Source: Gigaspora margarita (Eukaryota > Glomeromycota > Glomeromycetes > Diversisporales > Gigasporaceae). Taken from it: a DNA stretch of 64,000 nt. The stretch is taken from positions 62,001 to 126,000 of the forward strand of contig WTPW01000561.1 of NCBI GenBank assembly GCA_009809945.1, in the 5' to 3' direction. Below, in pieces: positions 12,618-23,687 of this stretch. How positions within the stretch are numbered: position 1 is the first letter of the stretch; every line of letters starts with the position of its first letter. The notes beneath the pieces are model-generated. The model saw only the letters and a program-made list of their open reading frames with translations, was not told the DNA's origin and did not search any database. The translations under genes and the position numbers were made by a program.

Positions 12618-12742
12618 TGGGCAAAAATTTTTGAATAATGGTAAATTTGTTCAACTGGGCAAATGAACATATGGCACGAAGTGGCACATGTCAGCCAATC
12701 ATTTGTCTGGTTGAGCCAATTTACTATTATTCAAAAATTTTA
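12618..12742. mobile_element. Short MITE inside the FAR1-type gene
   Basis: AAAATTTTTGAATAATGGTA at the left mirrors TACTATTATTCAAAAATTTT at the right, followed inside by AAATTTGTTCAAC against GTTGAGCCAATTT. It interrupts the coding trace just after the ISTVN segment. Target duplication not resolved. Confidence 0.65.
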
Positions 12743-13660
12743 TAACACATGAAAATGAGTTTATCAGATAATATTAGTTTTTTAATTTGCAGATAATTTG
12801 GATGATCATGTCTTATATAGTAAAAATCTTACTGATATTATTGCCAAATCAATGCCTGATCTTATCGATACAAACAAGATTGTAGAAATGTGAGAAGTTC
12901 GATATATTACATTAAATGAAACATAGCACTTTGTAATACTCTTGAATGATAGAATGCATTTATGTTCTTGTTTTGATCATTGTAACTGTAGAATTGTTTG
13001 TTTCTATTTTTTTTAGATAATGCTGTGTACATAAACTGCAGCATTCCATATTAAGCTTATAAAATTATGATAGTATAGTGAAACTATAAGGTTATGATAG
13101 TATAGTGAAACTAGTAGTGTTCTAGCACAAGAAATATTTTTGGTTGCACAAAATTTGAGCTGGAACAGTTAGCAACAATGAGTTGGAATAGTTCTGTTCC
13201 TTATCTTAGTACTTAAATAATATTGTTTATAAAATGCAGAATATAAACTATAAAACAATAGATGAGCGTAAACTGTATGCAGAAGCATAGGCAAGGCTAG
13301 AACAGCTTTAATAGTAGCTGTTCAAAGATGCAATTACAAATTCATTTCTATTTTTTTGATAAATATTTAGATGATTGTCAAGAACTATCTTCTAATAGTA
13401 ATAGTGATATTGGTCCAAATAGTGCTTCAAATAGTGAAAGTGAGGATGATACAGACTAAATTGGAAATAGGAAGTTGAATCCAAAAGAATTAATAAATCC
13501 TTGTTAGCATAAGGATAAGAGTCAGCCCAAAGGAACTAATAGAATACAATGTGCCAATAAACTACTATCAAAAAAGGTAAAATGCAAATTGTTTTATAAG
13601 ATTTGTATAGGTACTAGTCATAATTGAGTGACTTGTTCTAAAAGGCAAGAATAGCATATT

Positions 13661-14130
13661 GTACTATTAAATAGCTACAGTTGAATATTGTAAATAAGAA
13701 TGATATCAAGAAAGTAATATTCTAATTCTAGTTCATAATAGTTTTTTTGATATCATTTAAGTTGTTATTAAATTGAAATATTAAATACCAAATTTAGTTC
13801 GATATGATATGTATTGAATATCAAATATAGAGTTACTAATTTAAGATTTTACTAGTAACAATATATAAATCAAAGATTATTTGCCTATTCAAAATTTTGC
13901 TTTTATTACTGAAATCTTTATATAATAGCTGTTCAATATATGAATATCGAGGCAGCTTCTGTTTCAAATTTATTTATTTGATCAAATATAACAGATCTAG
14001 TTATGGTCATATGTTTGATCAATTGATCAATTAATCATAAGCAGTTATAAAATTTACTAATACATTATGACAACCATGGTTATAAAAAGTTGGATATAGT
14101 CTAAAATAACTAAGACTAGTTGGGACGATA
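13661..14130. other. No gene seen
   Basis: AT-rich sequence following the transposase remnant; no element termini or coding trace found. Confidence 0.5.
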
Positions 14131-14138
14131 GATACACA

Positions 14139-14307
14139 AGAACCCCAAAATATATAGAGAGAGATAGGGTTTTAGTTTGCTTATTTTTGGCCTTTTTGTG
14201 CAGATTATTTCTTTTTATAGTAATTAATTTGCTTATTTTTGCCTTTTTTCTTGCAGATCTTTCTATATTTAGTAATTTTTGTAAAATTGTAGATATTTTG
14301 GGGTCCT
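14139..14307. mobile_element. hAT-like MITE, diverged copy
   Basis: Ends AGAACCCCAAAATAT and ATATTTTGGGGTCCT. The flanking 8-bp duplication is GATACACA (14131-14138) against GGTACACA (14308-14315), 7 of 8. The interior shares TTTGCTTATTTTTG and TTATAGTAATT with the copies at 14727 and 61657. The minus-strand ORF over this region is a by-product of the repeat. Confidence 0.8.
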
Positions 14308-14726
14308 GGTACACAGTATATATAGGAATGCTTAGAATGCTTGTTATGATAAAAACAATATTGTACATAGTCAAAAAAAAGTAGAGAAAAAAAAGATGAT
14401 GTTTAGAAAGACTGTGTGCATTGTTTATATAGTCATAAATGAGACAAAACAAAATATTGTTTTGGCATGATCATGAATATATATTATATTTAATATTAGG
14501 TAAAATCTAAATGGTAGCCTATATATTTAAATACGGATATAATTACATAATGAGCTTACAATTTAGGCTTCACCCAGTGCCACTATTGTGGTGCACTTAT
14601 CGTAATTGTTATATTTGATCAAAAAAAGTTTTTTAAAAGAGAATCTAATAGAGGAATTTTGATTGTCTTATATTTAACCTTTTAGTTAGTTTTAATATAA
14701 GACAAATAAAACTACAAGGGTAGAAC

Positions 14727-14906
14727 AGGACCCCGAAATATACATAGATAGGTCAGGTTAATTATAGAGTTACTAAAAAAGGAAAGATCTGCAGAAAAAC
14801 TTCAAAAATAAGCAAAAAAATTACTATAAATGGAAAAGATCTGCATAAAAAACTTTAAAAATAAGCAAACTCATACCTGACCTATCTATGTATATTTCGG
14901 GGTCCT
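14727..14906. mobile_element. hAT-like MITE, well-preserved copy
   Basis: AGGACCCCGAAATATACATA begins the element and its complement ends it. The 8-bp duplication GGTAGAAC is perfect (14719-14726, 14907-14914). Length is 180 bp. This copy serves as the intact reference for reading the split copy at 16153/41626. Confidence 0.92.
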
Positions 14907-14914
14907 GGTAGAAC

Positions 14915-15389
14915 TGCTACCCAAAACATTTCAAATCTACTTCAAAGTAAATTTTGGTTTGTTTGGTTTTCTTTATAGACTAAATTTTGTATTATAGATA
15001 ATTTTGACAAGTGAATATTTGTTATATTATATCTAATTTCGAAATTCAATTGGGTATAGAATTTTTTTATAGTGGTCTTGTCAATCATCATATAATAGTA
15101 AAAATTATATAGTAATTTTTCTAACGATCCTAGATAGTTGATAATTATCACATGAAAGCTTAATATATATATTACAATATAAAAAAATAAATATAAAAAT
15201 ATAAATAAAAGATAGCATTATAGTACTATAGTACAATAATGCTATAGCACTATAAAATAAATCCCAATAAAATAAATAATAAATAAATAAATAAGTTTAA
15301 ATTAAATAAAAAAAATTACAAAAAAAAAATAAAATAAAAAAAAATAAATCATGAAAACAAAAAAAATACTATAAAATAAATAAATAAAA
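14915..15389. other. No gene; A-rich low complexity
   Basis: Contains a short palindromic block around 15215-15255 (ATAGCATTATAGTACTATAG and TGCTATAGCACTATA) and an AAATAAA-rich tract from 15260. The minus-strand ORF at 14942-15151 has no recognisable feature. Confidence 0.5.
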
Positions 15390-17082
15390 TAAATAAAGGG
15401 AGCTACTATTTCCACCATGGTATTGTGCTATTTCCACCATGTTACACAGGATTTTCTATTTTTAGAATTCAAAATAATAAACCTAATTCTAACTCTAACC
15501 TTACTAATACTAACCCTAACTCTAACCCTAAAAACTAATAAGTAAACCTTCTTTTGTTTCTAATTGAAAGTTGTAGAGCTCATTTTTTTAATTCTAATAG
15601 TAGTTAAATTATCAAAATCGGCCTAGTGGATCCCAAGTTACTTCAGATCAAAGAAGAAAATATAAGGACCAGCAAATTCACTGTTATACAAAGTATAGAA
15701 ACCGCTATCAAATGAAAAATCATAATTTACGCAGAATTTTATTATCACAATTACTTTAAGTTCTTAAGTAACGTTATTTTTTGGCTCAAAAAATGCTAGT
15801 TTCTTAAGATGTATTTTATTAGTTTCTTAGTAAAAATTTTCACTACAATAAAAAACGTCTCAAAACGTATATAAAGAAAAAAAATAAAGTTAGAAAAAAG
15901 CTATCAAATGTAAAATTGTGATTTGCACAGAATTTTATTATCATAATTGACTTTGAACTCTTAAGTAAACTTGTTCTTTGGCTCAAAAAAATGCTAGCTT
16001 CTTAAGATGAGTTTTATGTTTCTTAGTAAAAATTTTCGCTACAATAAAAAAACTTTTCAAAATGTATATAAAGAAAATGAATAGTTAGTATAACAGTGAA
16101 TTTGCTGATCCTTATGTTCTCTTCTTTGATCCCAAGTATCTTGGGATCCACTAGGACCCCAAATATATATAAATAGGTCAGGTTAATTATAAAATTACTA
16201 AAAATAGAAAGATCTACAGAAAAAACCTCAAAAATAAGCAAAAAAATTACTAAAATTAGGGGTCGTTTAAAGCAGGGTGCAATCACGTGATTAACTGATC
16301 ATCAATATAAGTCCGGAAGGTTGGTCATAAGGTCAGAGAACCAGTTTATATTTTATATGTTAAAACTGGTATTAATTAGTTAATATATTAAAAATAAAAC
16401 CGGTTCCATCAGAATAAACCTAAACTCAAAAAAACATACAAATAAAAATAAAAGTTTTTGACCCATCTGCTTAGTGATTATTTAATATAAGCCAATAAAC
16501 TATAGGATCTGTAATGCACAAGTTATAACTACTCTTGAGTTATTACATCCGAATTGCATATCTAGCACCATGCAATATTTGTGTTATGTTCATTACAATG
16601 TACATATATCCTAAAGAAAATACTTTTTATATTTATTATGAAATCATGTACATCAGCGAATTATATATACGTAATCTTACGTAAGATATTATGGCCCGTA
16701 ATATAATGAAAATCTTATGTTTGATACGATTTATTACATAATATATTATGTTATATTACGGTAATATTACGGTTATTATTTTGAAATATTTCGAAATATG
16801 TTGCGAAATATTGCGAATAGACCAAATAAAAAATGCAAATTACCTCCCCTACAGAGGTCACGTACTCATGCAGATCAATAAACTAATGCATGCAAGAGGT
16901 AATATTTTGATATTTCCGCATTGTTTCGCAATAATTTGCAAATTTTCGCAAATTTTTAAATTTTTTTAAAACGATATATATATTCACATAATCATGCTTT
17001 TTTACAGGTTTTTGCAATATTTCGCACGGTTTCGCAATTTAATATAAAATTTTATATTTATTTATTTATTATTATTATATAT

Positions 17083-18880
17083 TAAATTTACATTTATTAA
17101 ATATACATTTTTAATTAATATTATATACTTTATTATATATTACGTATTATTTTTACATTTTTACAAATATTTTAAACTACTTTTGCACTTTGTCGCATTT
17201 AATTCTATCACTATATACAAAAAACTAGCCCTAAACACTTATTTTCGCTCACCCCACAGTTAGCTACAAAAAAAGAAACTATTATATTCCTTATATTTGC
17301 TCATATTCACTTATATTCGCTTATATGCTTATATTTGCTTATATTCACTCATATTTCGCTTATATTTGCTTATATTCGCTCATATTCGCTACTTCTTGCA
17401 AAGTGCCAGAAAATTTAGAATTAGTGTTCTTGTAAAGTGCTAGAAAAGTCTGAACGTTTTCTTGTAAAGTTCTGAAAGAAGTAAGGAATAAATAAAATAA
17501 AATAAAAAAATAAGTAAAAAAACAAACAAAAACAAAAAACAAAACTGAAAAAATAACAAAAATAACAAAAACGAAAAAAAAATAAACCATTATATTTGCT
17601 TATATTCGCTCATATTCGCTTATATTTAATTATATTTGTTCATATTCATGACTTCTTGCAAAGTGCCAGAGACATTAGAATTGGTGTTCTTGTAAAGTGC
17701 TGGAAAAATCAAGTCATTTTCTTGCAAAGTTCTAAAAGAAGTAAAGGATAAATAAAGTAAAATAAAATTAAAAAAATAAGTAAAAAAAAAGAAACCAAAC
17801 AAAAAACAAAAATGCAAGCAAACTAAATAAAAAAATAAACCAAGCTCCAAATCTCCATTTCTCTGAAGTAAACGTTCGTAATTTTGCAATTCAGAAATCG
17901 TCAAAGGTTTTCGCAAAGTGCCAGAATAAAATAAATTAATAAAAATAAAAAAAAAACAAAAACAAAAAACATGAAATGAAAAAATAAATAAAGCGAAACC
18001 TTGCAAAAACTTGTGAAAACTTGTGTTCTTGAAGTTTAGAAATTGCTGGAGTGTGTTCTTGCAAAGTGTCGAAAGGCTGAGTTGGCTTGCGCTAAGTGCT
18101 AAAAAGTCGTTGGATTTCTTGCAAAGTGCTAGTGGTAAAGTGTAGAAATAAAATAAAAAAAATTAAAAATAAAAAAAATAAAAATAAAAAAAAACAAACC
18201 AAAACTAAAAAAAATAAAAGCTGCGTTAATGTTCTTGTAAAATGCCAAACAAGTTGCAAGAGCCGAAATAGTCTGGGTTGGTTTCTTGCAAAGTGCCAGG
18301 AAGTAAAGGTTCTTTTCTCACAAAGTGCCGGAATAAAATAAATTAATAAACCAAATTTAAAAAAACAAAAACAAAAAACAAAAACAAATTATATCAAATG
18401 AAAAAATAAATAAAGTTTTAACTAAACCTTTATTTCTTTAAAGAAGCGTTCTTGGAATTTTAGAAATTGCTGGAGATATCAGTTGTATGTTCTTGCAAAG
18501 TATCAGAAGTGGGTTGGCCTGTGCAAGGTTTCGAAAAGTTGTTTGTTTTCTTGAAAGGTATTCTTGTAAAGAGCTGAAATAAATATAAGATGAAAAAAAA
18601 TTAAAAAATAAATAAATAAAAAAAAATTTGAAAAAATTAAAATGAAAATAAAAAAAAAATGAAACGAATACAAAAAGTGAAACGAAAATAAAAAATGAAT
18701 AAAAACAAAAAAGTGAAAAAAAAACAAAATAGATAATCTAATTATAAACAAAAGATCTAATCTGTAGTACAGAATGAGAACTTCATCGAACTATTTCGAA
18801 CTAATTCAAAAAATCTTCTAATGCGCGAACCAGGTTACAGATCTACTGATCCAGCTTGGTTTTCTAGTCCTAAAATATGG
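17083..18880. repeat. Left copy of a long direct repeat, TGCAAAGTGCC-rich
   Basis: Begins with TTTACATTTATTAAATATAC, passes through GCACTTTGTCGCAT and AAAACTAGCCCTA, and ends at GTTACAGATCTACTGATCC and AGCTTGGTTTTCTAGTC. The same landmarks appear in order at 31337-32580. Between them are about 14 scattered variants of CTTGCAAAGTGCCAGAAA separated by A-rich spacers (for example 17396, 17430, 17655, 17689, 18058, 18118, 18286). ORFs of 60-130 residues here are shadows of this repeat. Confidence 0.85.
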
Positions 18881-19210
18881 GTTGGCTTGCAAAGGTTTCA
18901 AAAAGTTGTTTATTTTCTTGCAAAGGTCCGTGTTTTTGTAAAGTGCAACAAGCGAAAAAAAAAAATAGATCTAATATAAACAAAAGATCTAATCTGATCT
19001 TGTAATTCGAAAATTTCAAGTTTGCAAATTTACTATATAATTTAAATAAAACAATACTATAAATTTTATAGCTTAAACCTATATTTTTTAATAACTTTAT
19101 TATAAAATTTTAAATGTTATATATAAAAAAAGCTAAAAAAAAAATATAAAAAAATATAACACAGCATTATTTGTATAAAAAAAAAAAACAAAACAAAAAA
19201 CAAAAAACTT

Positions 19211-20160
19211 TTACTTATCATTTTCATCCGTTTCTTTTTTCGAATCATCATCATCATCCAAGGATGAGGAACTGGAAGCTATTGAAGATGTAGAATCATT
19301 ATCTTTCAGCTCTTTTTCAGCTTCTTTCGAATCTTCTGACAATACTTCCTGATCTTCCTACTCTATTTCGGAGGTTTCTAAATTTTCAAATCAATTAATA
19401 GTTTTGCAAATATTCAAATGTGTTTGAAACAATTCGAAATAACTTATAATTTTTTTTTCTTACCCACTCTTGGCCTTTTATATACCTGTAACTAAAAAAT
19501 ATTTATAAATATTAAATAATTTTGACATAATTACAACTATATTAAATATTCAAACTTTGCCGAATTTCTTAGAAATATTTCGTTTTCTAACTGGTTTCTA
19601 AATAATTAGAATAATTTATATCAATAAAAAATAATATTTTGAAGTTAATTAAATTAATTAAAAACTATTTATACTTTTTTGACATTATTAGAATCATTAT
19701 CTTCTGGCTCTTTTTTAGTTTCTTTTAGATCTTCTGGCAAATCTTCCTGATCATCCCGCTCTTCTTCGGAGGTTTCTAAATTTTTAATTTAATAGTTTTG
19801 CAAAAATTCGAATGTGTTTGAAATAAATCGAAATATCTTATAAATTTTTTTTCTTACCCACTCTTGGCCTTTTATATGTCTAAAAAATATTTATAAATAT
19901 TAAATAATTTTGACATAATTACAACTATATTAAATATAAAACCTTGCTGATTTTCTTCGATTTATTTTTACGTTTCCTAACTGGTTCCTAAATAATTAGA
20001 ATAATTTAAATTTGAAAATAATATTTCAAAGTTAATTAAATTAATTAAAAATTATTTATACTTTTTCAACATTATCAGATTCTTTATTAGATTTTTCTTT
20101 TTCTGTTTCATCTTCGGAGCTTGATAATGAAAATCCTGTGTTATGTTTTAAGATGTCCTA
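19211..20160 (-). repeat. Tandemly duplicated exon block in copy A
   Basis: Three successive versions of an acidic exon (TSEIE.EDQEVLSED, TSEEERDDQEDLPED, SSEDETEKEKSNKES) lie at about 19370, 19785 and 20110. The first two are each accompanied by the same small exons (KRPRVG and PVRKR(N/K)). The repeat unit is about 420 bp. It lengthens the acidic tail by whole-exon duplication. Confidence 0.7.
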
Positions 20161-20432
20161 TTTGTTTCGAACCAATTCAAATTATTTAAATTAAATTAAA
20201 AAAAAATTNATAAAAATATTAATAAATACTTACCAAATTTTTTGCAATCTTATGTTTAATGGCAGTATTGGACATCATTATTTTTTCATATTTCGGATTA
20301 AGCATCGCTTGAGCTACAGCTATAGCATATACTATATTTTCTTCAGAGCCATCTCCGGAAGACCAAATTTTGGTTAAAAGTTTAACCATATAGGTCACTC
20401 CCAAATCTTTTACCTCATCGAATAGCCGCTGG

Positions 20433-20691
20433 CAGTGTTGTACATGGGACAGTTGGAACATAAGCTGGGACATTTTGGGACATTTTGGGACAATTTTTTA
20501 AATTGAAATTACTTAAAATTTTATTAAGATAATCTAATTTAATTTTTTCAGAAATGTGTTCAGCATCTAGAAAAAAATTAATTTATTAATTTTTAAGACT
20601 TGGGACATAGTTAGGACACTTGGGACGCTGGGACGTTGGGACATTGGGACATGCCAAAAAAAGGCTGGGACAGTGAAAATGTACAACACTG
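20433..20691. mobile_element. hAT-like MITE with CAGTGTTGT ends, copy 1
   Basis: Ends CAGTGTTGTACAT and ATGTACAACACTG. Flanks GCCGCTGG and GCTGCCAG are a poor 8-bp match (5 of 8). Removing it rejoins copy A from KAYYWQ to RLFDEV, matching copy B (CYRKLF), so it is an insertion in an exon. The interior is packed with TTGGGACATT-like words. Confidence 0.8.
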
Positions 20692-21424
20692 GCTGCCAGT
20701 AGTATGCTTTGGTTTTTTCTAATTGTTTCTATTTTAGAACCATTTCGGGTAAAGCACAATTATTAATTGGTTCTAAAAGGTTTCCAAATATGAAAAATGT
20801 AGATGATTTAATCTTGGTTGTCAAAGTACCTCGCAAAGCTCTAATCTTTTCCAAAAGCTAAAATATATTATTAGTAAAATGCAATAATTAAAAAAAGGCG
20901 AATAATTTTGAAATATTTTTAAATATTTCGAATATATTCGAAAATAAAAAAACATATAAATTAAATAAAAAGGTTTTACTAGTCAGTAAGAATTCTTCAT
21001 ATAATATGAATTCCACTGAGTAGATGTAAACTTTCGTAAATTATCTTCATAATTCGCTCGTACATAATTTTCTACTTCTGATTTTATCTGCTCTTCTGTA
21101 GGATAAATAGATTTTTCAATTAATATTCTGGCCGCCCCTTTAATGGTGTCCTTTAATAAAATTTATTAAATGATATTTATAAATATTAAATAACTTTAAA
21201 TGATTTATAATATTATTAAAAAAAAAAAGTTAAACTTAAATAATTACTTCTTTGAATGTTTTTTCATTAGTAAAATCGAAATTATTATTCATTTTCCCCT
21301 CTATTTCTTTAAACCAATTTTCTAGTCTCTCAACTTTAGAGTTAAGTTCTTGAAGTTGGTGAAGAATTTTCCTTGGTTTTCGATAATCTTAGCTAAGGTT
21401 CTCGCTTGTAATTTTATTTAAATA

Positions 21425-22159
21425 CAGTTTGACCTCTCTATAGTCACACCCCATATAGTCACCCCTCTATATAAGCACCCAATATTGTGCAGCAGACTTA
21501 AAATATAGTAAAAAACCTCATTATAGTCACATATTACTTATAATCACTATCACCAAAAAAATTTGATTTTTTTATCCATTTTATTTATAAAAAACCTCGT
21601 AATAGTCACCAATTTTGATTAAATATGGATTATAAAATCTGATTGGCCCAATATTCATATTCATGAAAATATTCTATTAAAAATTTTTAAAGGTTTGACA
21701 GCAAATAACTTTTGAATCAGTGGTCCGATTTGGGTGAAACAACTACCAAAATGTTCGTCTCGATGTGACGATTCTAATGAGCCCAAGAACGTTAAAATCA
21801 GATCACACGCTCCTGAGATCGTTAAGGATTTGTATCACTTTACATATTTAAAAATTGATTAAATTTAAGCATCTGATAAATCCTTAAAGATCTTAGCATT
21901 TTGTAATTAGATTTGGATTATTTTGACTCTTTAGAATCGTCTCAGTGAGTCAAACACTTTGGTAGTTGTTTTATCCAAATTGGGCCACTGGATCAAGAGT
22001 TATTCACTATCAAACATTTTAAATTTTAATAATGCGCAAATAAATTACTTATTGGCCTTTGGTCACATGACTATGACAAGTATTTATTTATAGTCACACC
22101 TCTATACAATCACCAAAATAGGGCGCGACGGACTTGGTGATTATAGAGAGGTCAGACTG
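21425..22159. mobile_element. pogo-like MITE in intron 1 of copy A
   Basis: Ends CAGTTTGACCTCTCTATAGT and the mirror of CAGTCTGACCTCTCTATAAT, about 21 of 23, flanked by TA (21423-21424, 22160-22161). This terminal sequence strongly resembles pogo/Tigger/Fot-type Tc1-mariner elements. The interior has ATAGTCAC repeats near both ends and a nested inverted repeat (21715-22005) built of the TCGTCTCGATG/AACGTTAAAATC modules. Confidence 0.85.
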
Positions 22160-23112
22160 TATATTATAATTAATAAAATATTAAAAATTAAAAGAATATA
22201 TTTAAAAACTTTTAAATACATTCAGAAGTATTTGAATTTTCATAAGTATTAGAACCACAAATTCTGAGATTATCAAATCTATCCGAAAAGCTTTGAGTTA
22301 GTTCAGAATCCCTTGTTTCTTCTAGAGATGCCTTTCCCCTATTAGACTTCTTGCTTGAGTCCTTCTTTGAACTTTTCTTTACAGTGACTTTCATTCCTTG
22401 AAACATTTCTAAAATACTTTAAGATAAAAAATGATAAAAAAACTTAAATGAAGTTAGTAGTGTAGTTAGTATTAAATAATAAANNAAAGANTTAAAAATT
22501 TTAAAAAAACTAAAATAAATAAAAAGCTTTAGAAATAAAGAAAATTTTAATAATAAACGATTAAAAATAGTTGGAATATTTCGAGTAAAGTTGCTTAAAG
22601 TTGCTTAATGTTTAGACTGTGCGCAAGGTTGCAAAATGTTAAAATGTAAAACAATGAAAACAATGTAGATTGTCTATCTAATTATATACTATTTATAGTA
22701 ATATTTTCTAATTGTATCCTATTTATAGTAATATTTTATTAATCCTAGGTATCACAGAATTAAACCAAAATTACGCAAAATTCTATTAATGAAGCTGCAG
22801 GTTCCTGAGCCAATTTCACCATTGAGCAGGCCTATTTTTTTAAAAAATTTCCTTTTTGGTAGCTAAAAAATTAAAAAATTTTAATTTCTGGCTAAAATTA
22901 AGAATTTTGAAGATCATCAGCCTAAATTACTTAATGCAGTTTTATTATATATACTTTTTTTTTGCGTATTATTGAAAATTAAATATAATGTTTTAAATAG
23001 TTGCGCATATGTTTGCATCTATGTCCAAATAATTTTAATACATTTATCACACTATATTTAAAACAGAAAAATGTTAACGTAACAATTTAATATATATTAT
23101 AAAAATAACTAT

Positions 23113-23390
23113 AGCAGAGGTCTTTTTCAATTTTTAACAGCTCCCTACCTTGTTTAGTGCGTCGAAATTGCATTGGGATTGCCAAGTTAGCTCGAGTTTG
23201 CATATGAGAACATCTTCCTGCATTGCGAATACAAAGTAAAATTTCCAATAATATAACATAATTAGAAATTTACATTGTACTCGCAACGCAGAAGATGCTC
23301 TCCTTATGCAAACCTGGGCTACTCTTGACGCACTCACAATGAACTAAAGCAAGGTAGGGCAGCTGTTAAAAATTGAAAAAGACCTCTGCT
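23113..23390. mobile_element. 278-bp MITE upstream of the Plavaka gene
   Basis: Perfect inverted ends of about 30 bp (AGCAGAGGTCTTTTTCAA then TTTTTAACAGCT). Flanks AATAACTAT (23104-23112) and AATAACTAC (23391-23399) match 8 of 9. An 8-9 bp duplication fits hAT or MULE mobilisation. The interior also pairs (CTCGAGTTTGCATATGAGAA against TCTCCTTATGCAAACCTGGG). It lies about 300 bp before the transposase start. Confidence 0.9.
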
Positions 23391-23687
23391 AATAACTACT
23401 AGTTTGCATTAATTTGAAATAATTCGCAGATTTTCAAATGGAGTTAAATATTTATATAGCTTTATTCTTTTTTGGAATAAATCTATTTAATTCGAAATGC
23501 TTTGCATTGATTTAAAGTTTATAAATTATATTCATTAAAATAACTAGATAGATAAATTTAGTATTTAGATATAAATAAGATGAAATGTATTCTTTGCTCT
23601 TTGTATTAAATTTTTTCAATTCAATTAACTTTTACATACTTAAACATTTCAAAACATTTTAAAGTTATAAAATTTATCTTCTTAAAA

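Larger units (their letters stand above)
10387..13660 (+). pseudogene. FAR1-type MULE transposase pseudogene
   Basis: The coding trace is clear despite dozens of stops and frameshifts. Three related N-terminal repeats of the form F(H/Y)(S/N/D)xNH occur at about 10465, 10700 and 10865, each with a TAG where tryptophan is expected. A FAR1-like zinc-binding region follows (VCEHFGYTKA, KHVGCIW, NENHD; 10985-11160). Then a MULE transposase core (NDNTCATNHYEM at 11520, RLVAQALTDNET at 11600, FTNANPA, and CMFHIVQNISLNLKNYLKDK at 12030-12090), a SWIM-like stretch near 12900-13000, an acidic Asn/Ser-rich linker (13370-13460) and a terminal zinc-knuckle remnant (13585-13650). Such proteins cut and paste MULE elements in the nucleus. 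Family identity is strong; no terminal inverted repeats of the parent element were located. Two MITEs interrupt it. Confidence 0.8.
19211..22406 (-). pseudogene. Unrecognised coiled-coil/acidic-tail gene, copy A
   Basis: Function unknown to me. Exon 1 (22406 down to about 22220) starts MFQGMKVTVKKSSKKDSSKK and is Lys/Ser-rich. Exon 2 (about 21400-21249) encodes a heptad-like LQELNSKVERLENWFKEIEG. Exon 3 (about 21150-20985) has IYPTEEQIKSEVENYV. Exon 4 (about 20860-20220) has LTTKIKSSTFFIFGNLLEP and LNPKYEKIMMSN. Small 3' exons carry basic motifs (PVRKRNISKKFGK) and an acidic Ser/Asp tail ending at 19211. Introns are GT-AG and AT-rich. All blocks have counterparts in copy B, in order. Damage: a 1-base frameshift in exon 2, TAG for Trp in exon 4 (about 20745), a TGA at the end of exon 3, and a MITE in exon 4. 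The coiled coil, basic stretches and acidic tail suggest a nuclear oligomeric protein; this is inference. Confidence 0.7.

Noticed and set aside
10387-13660. Reassigned TAG codon (alternative genetic code)
   Set aside because: TAG stands at both Trp and Gln positions, other stops occur too, and frameshifts accompany them. Decay by transitions explains it better.
14057-14452. 131-residue minus-strand ORF with membrane-like composition
   Set aside because: Most of it is the hAT-like MITE at 14139-14307; its hydrophobicity comes from AT-rich sequence.
17380-18340. CRISPR-like spaced repeats (TGCAAAGTGCC)
   Set aside because: Repeat units and spacers are irregular, the genome is eukaryotic with introns, and no cas-like gene is present.
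17360-18751. Several Phe- or Lys-rich ORFs of 76-126 residues
   Set aside because: They are translations of A/T low-complexity repeat tracts, mirrored in the other direct repeat without conservation of frame.
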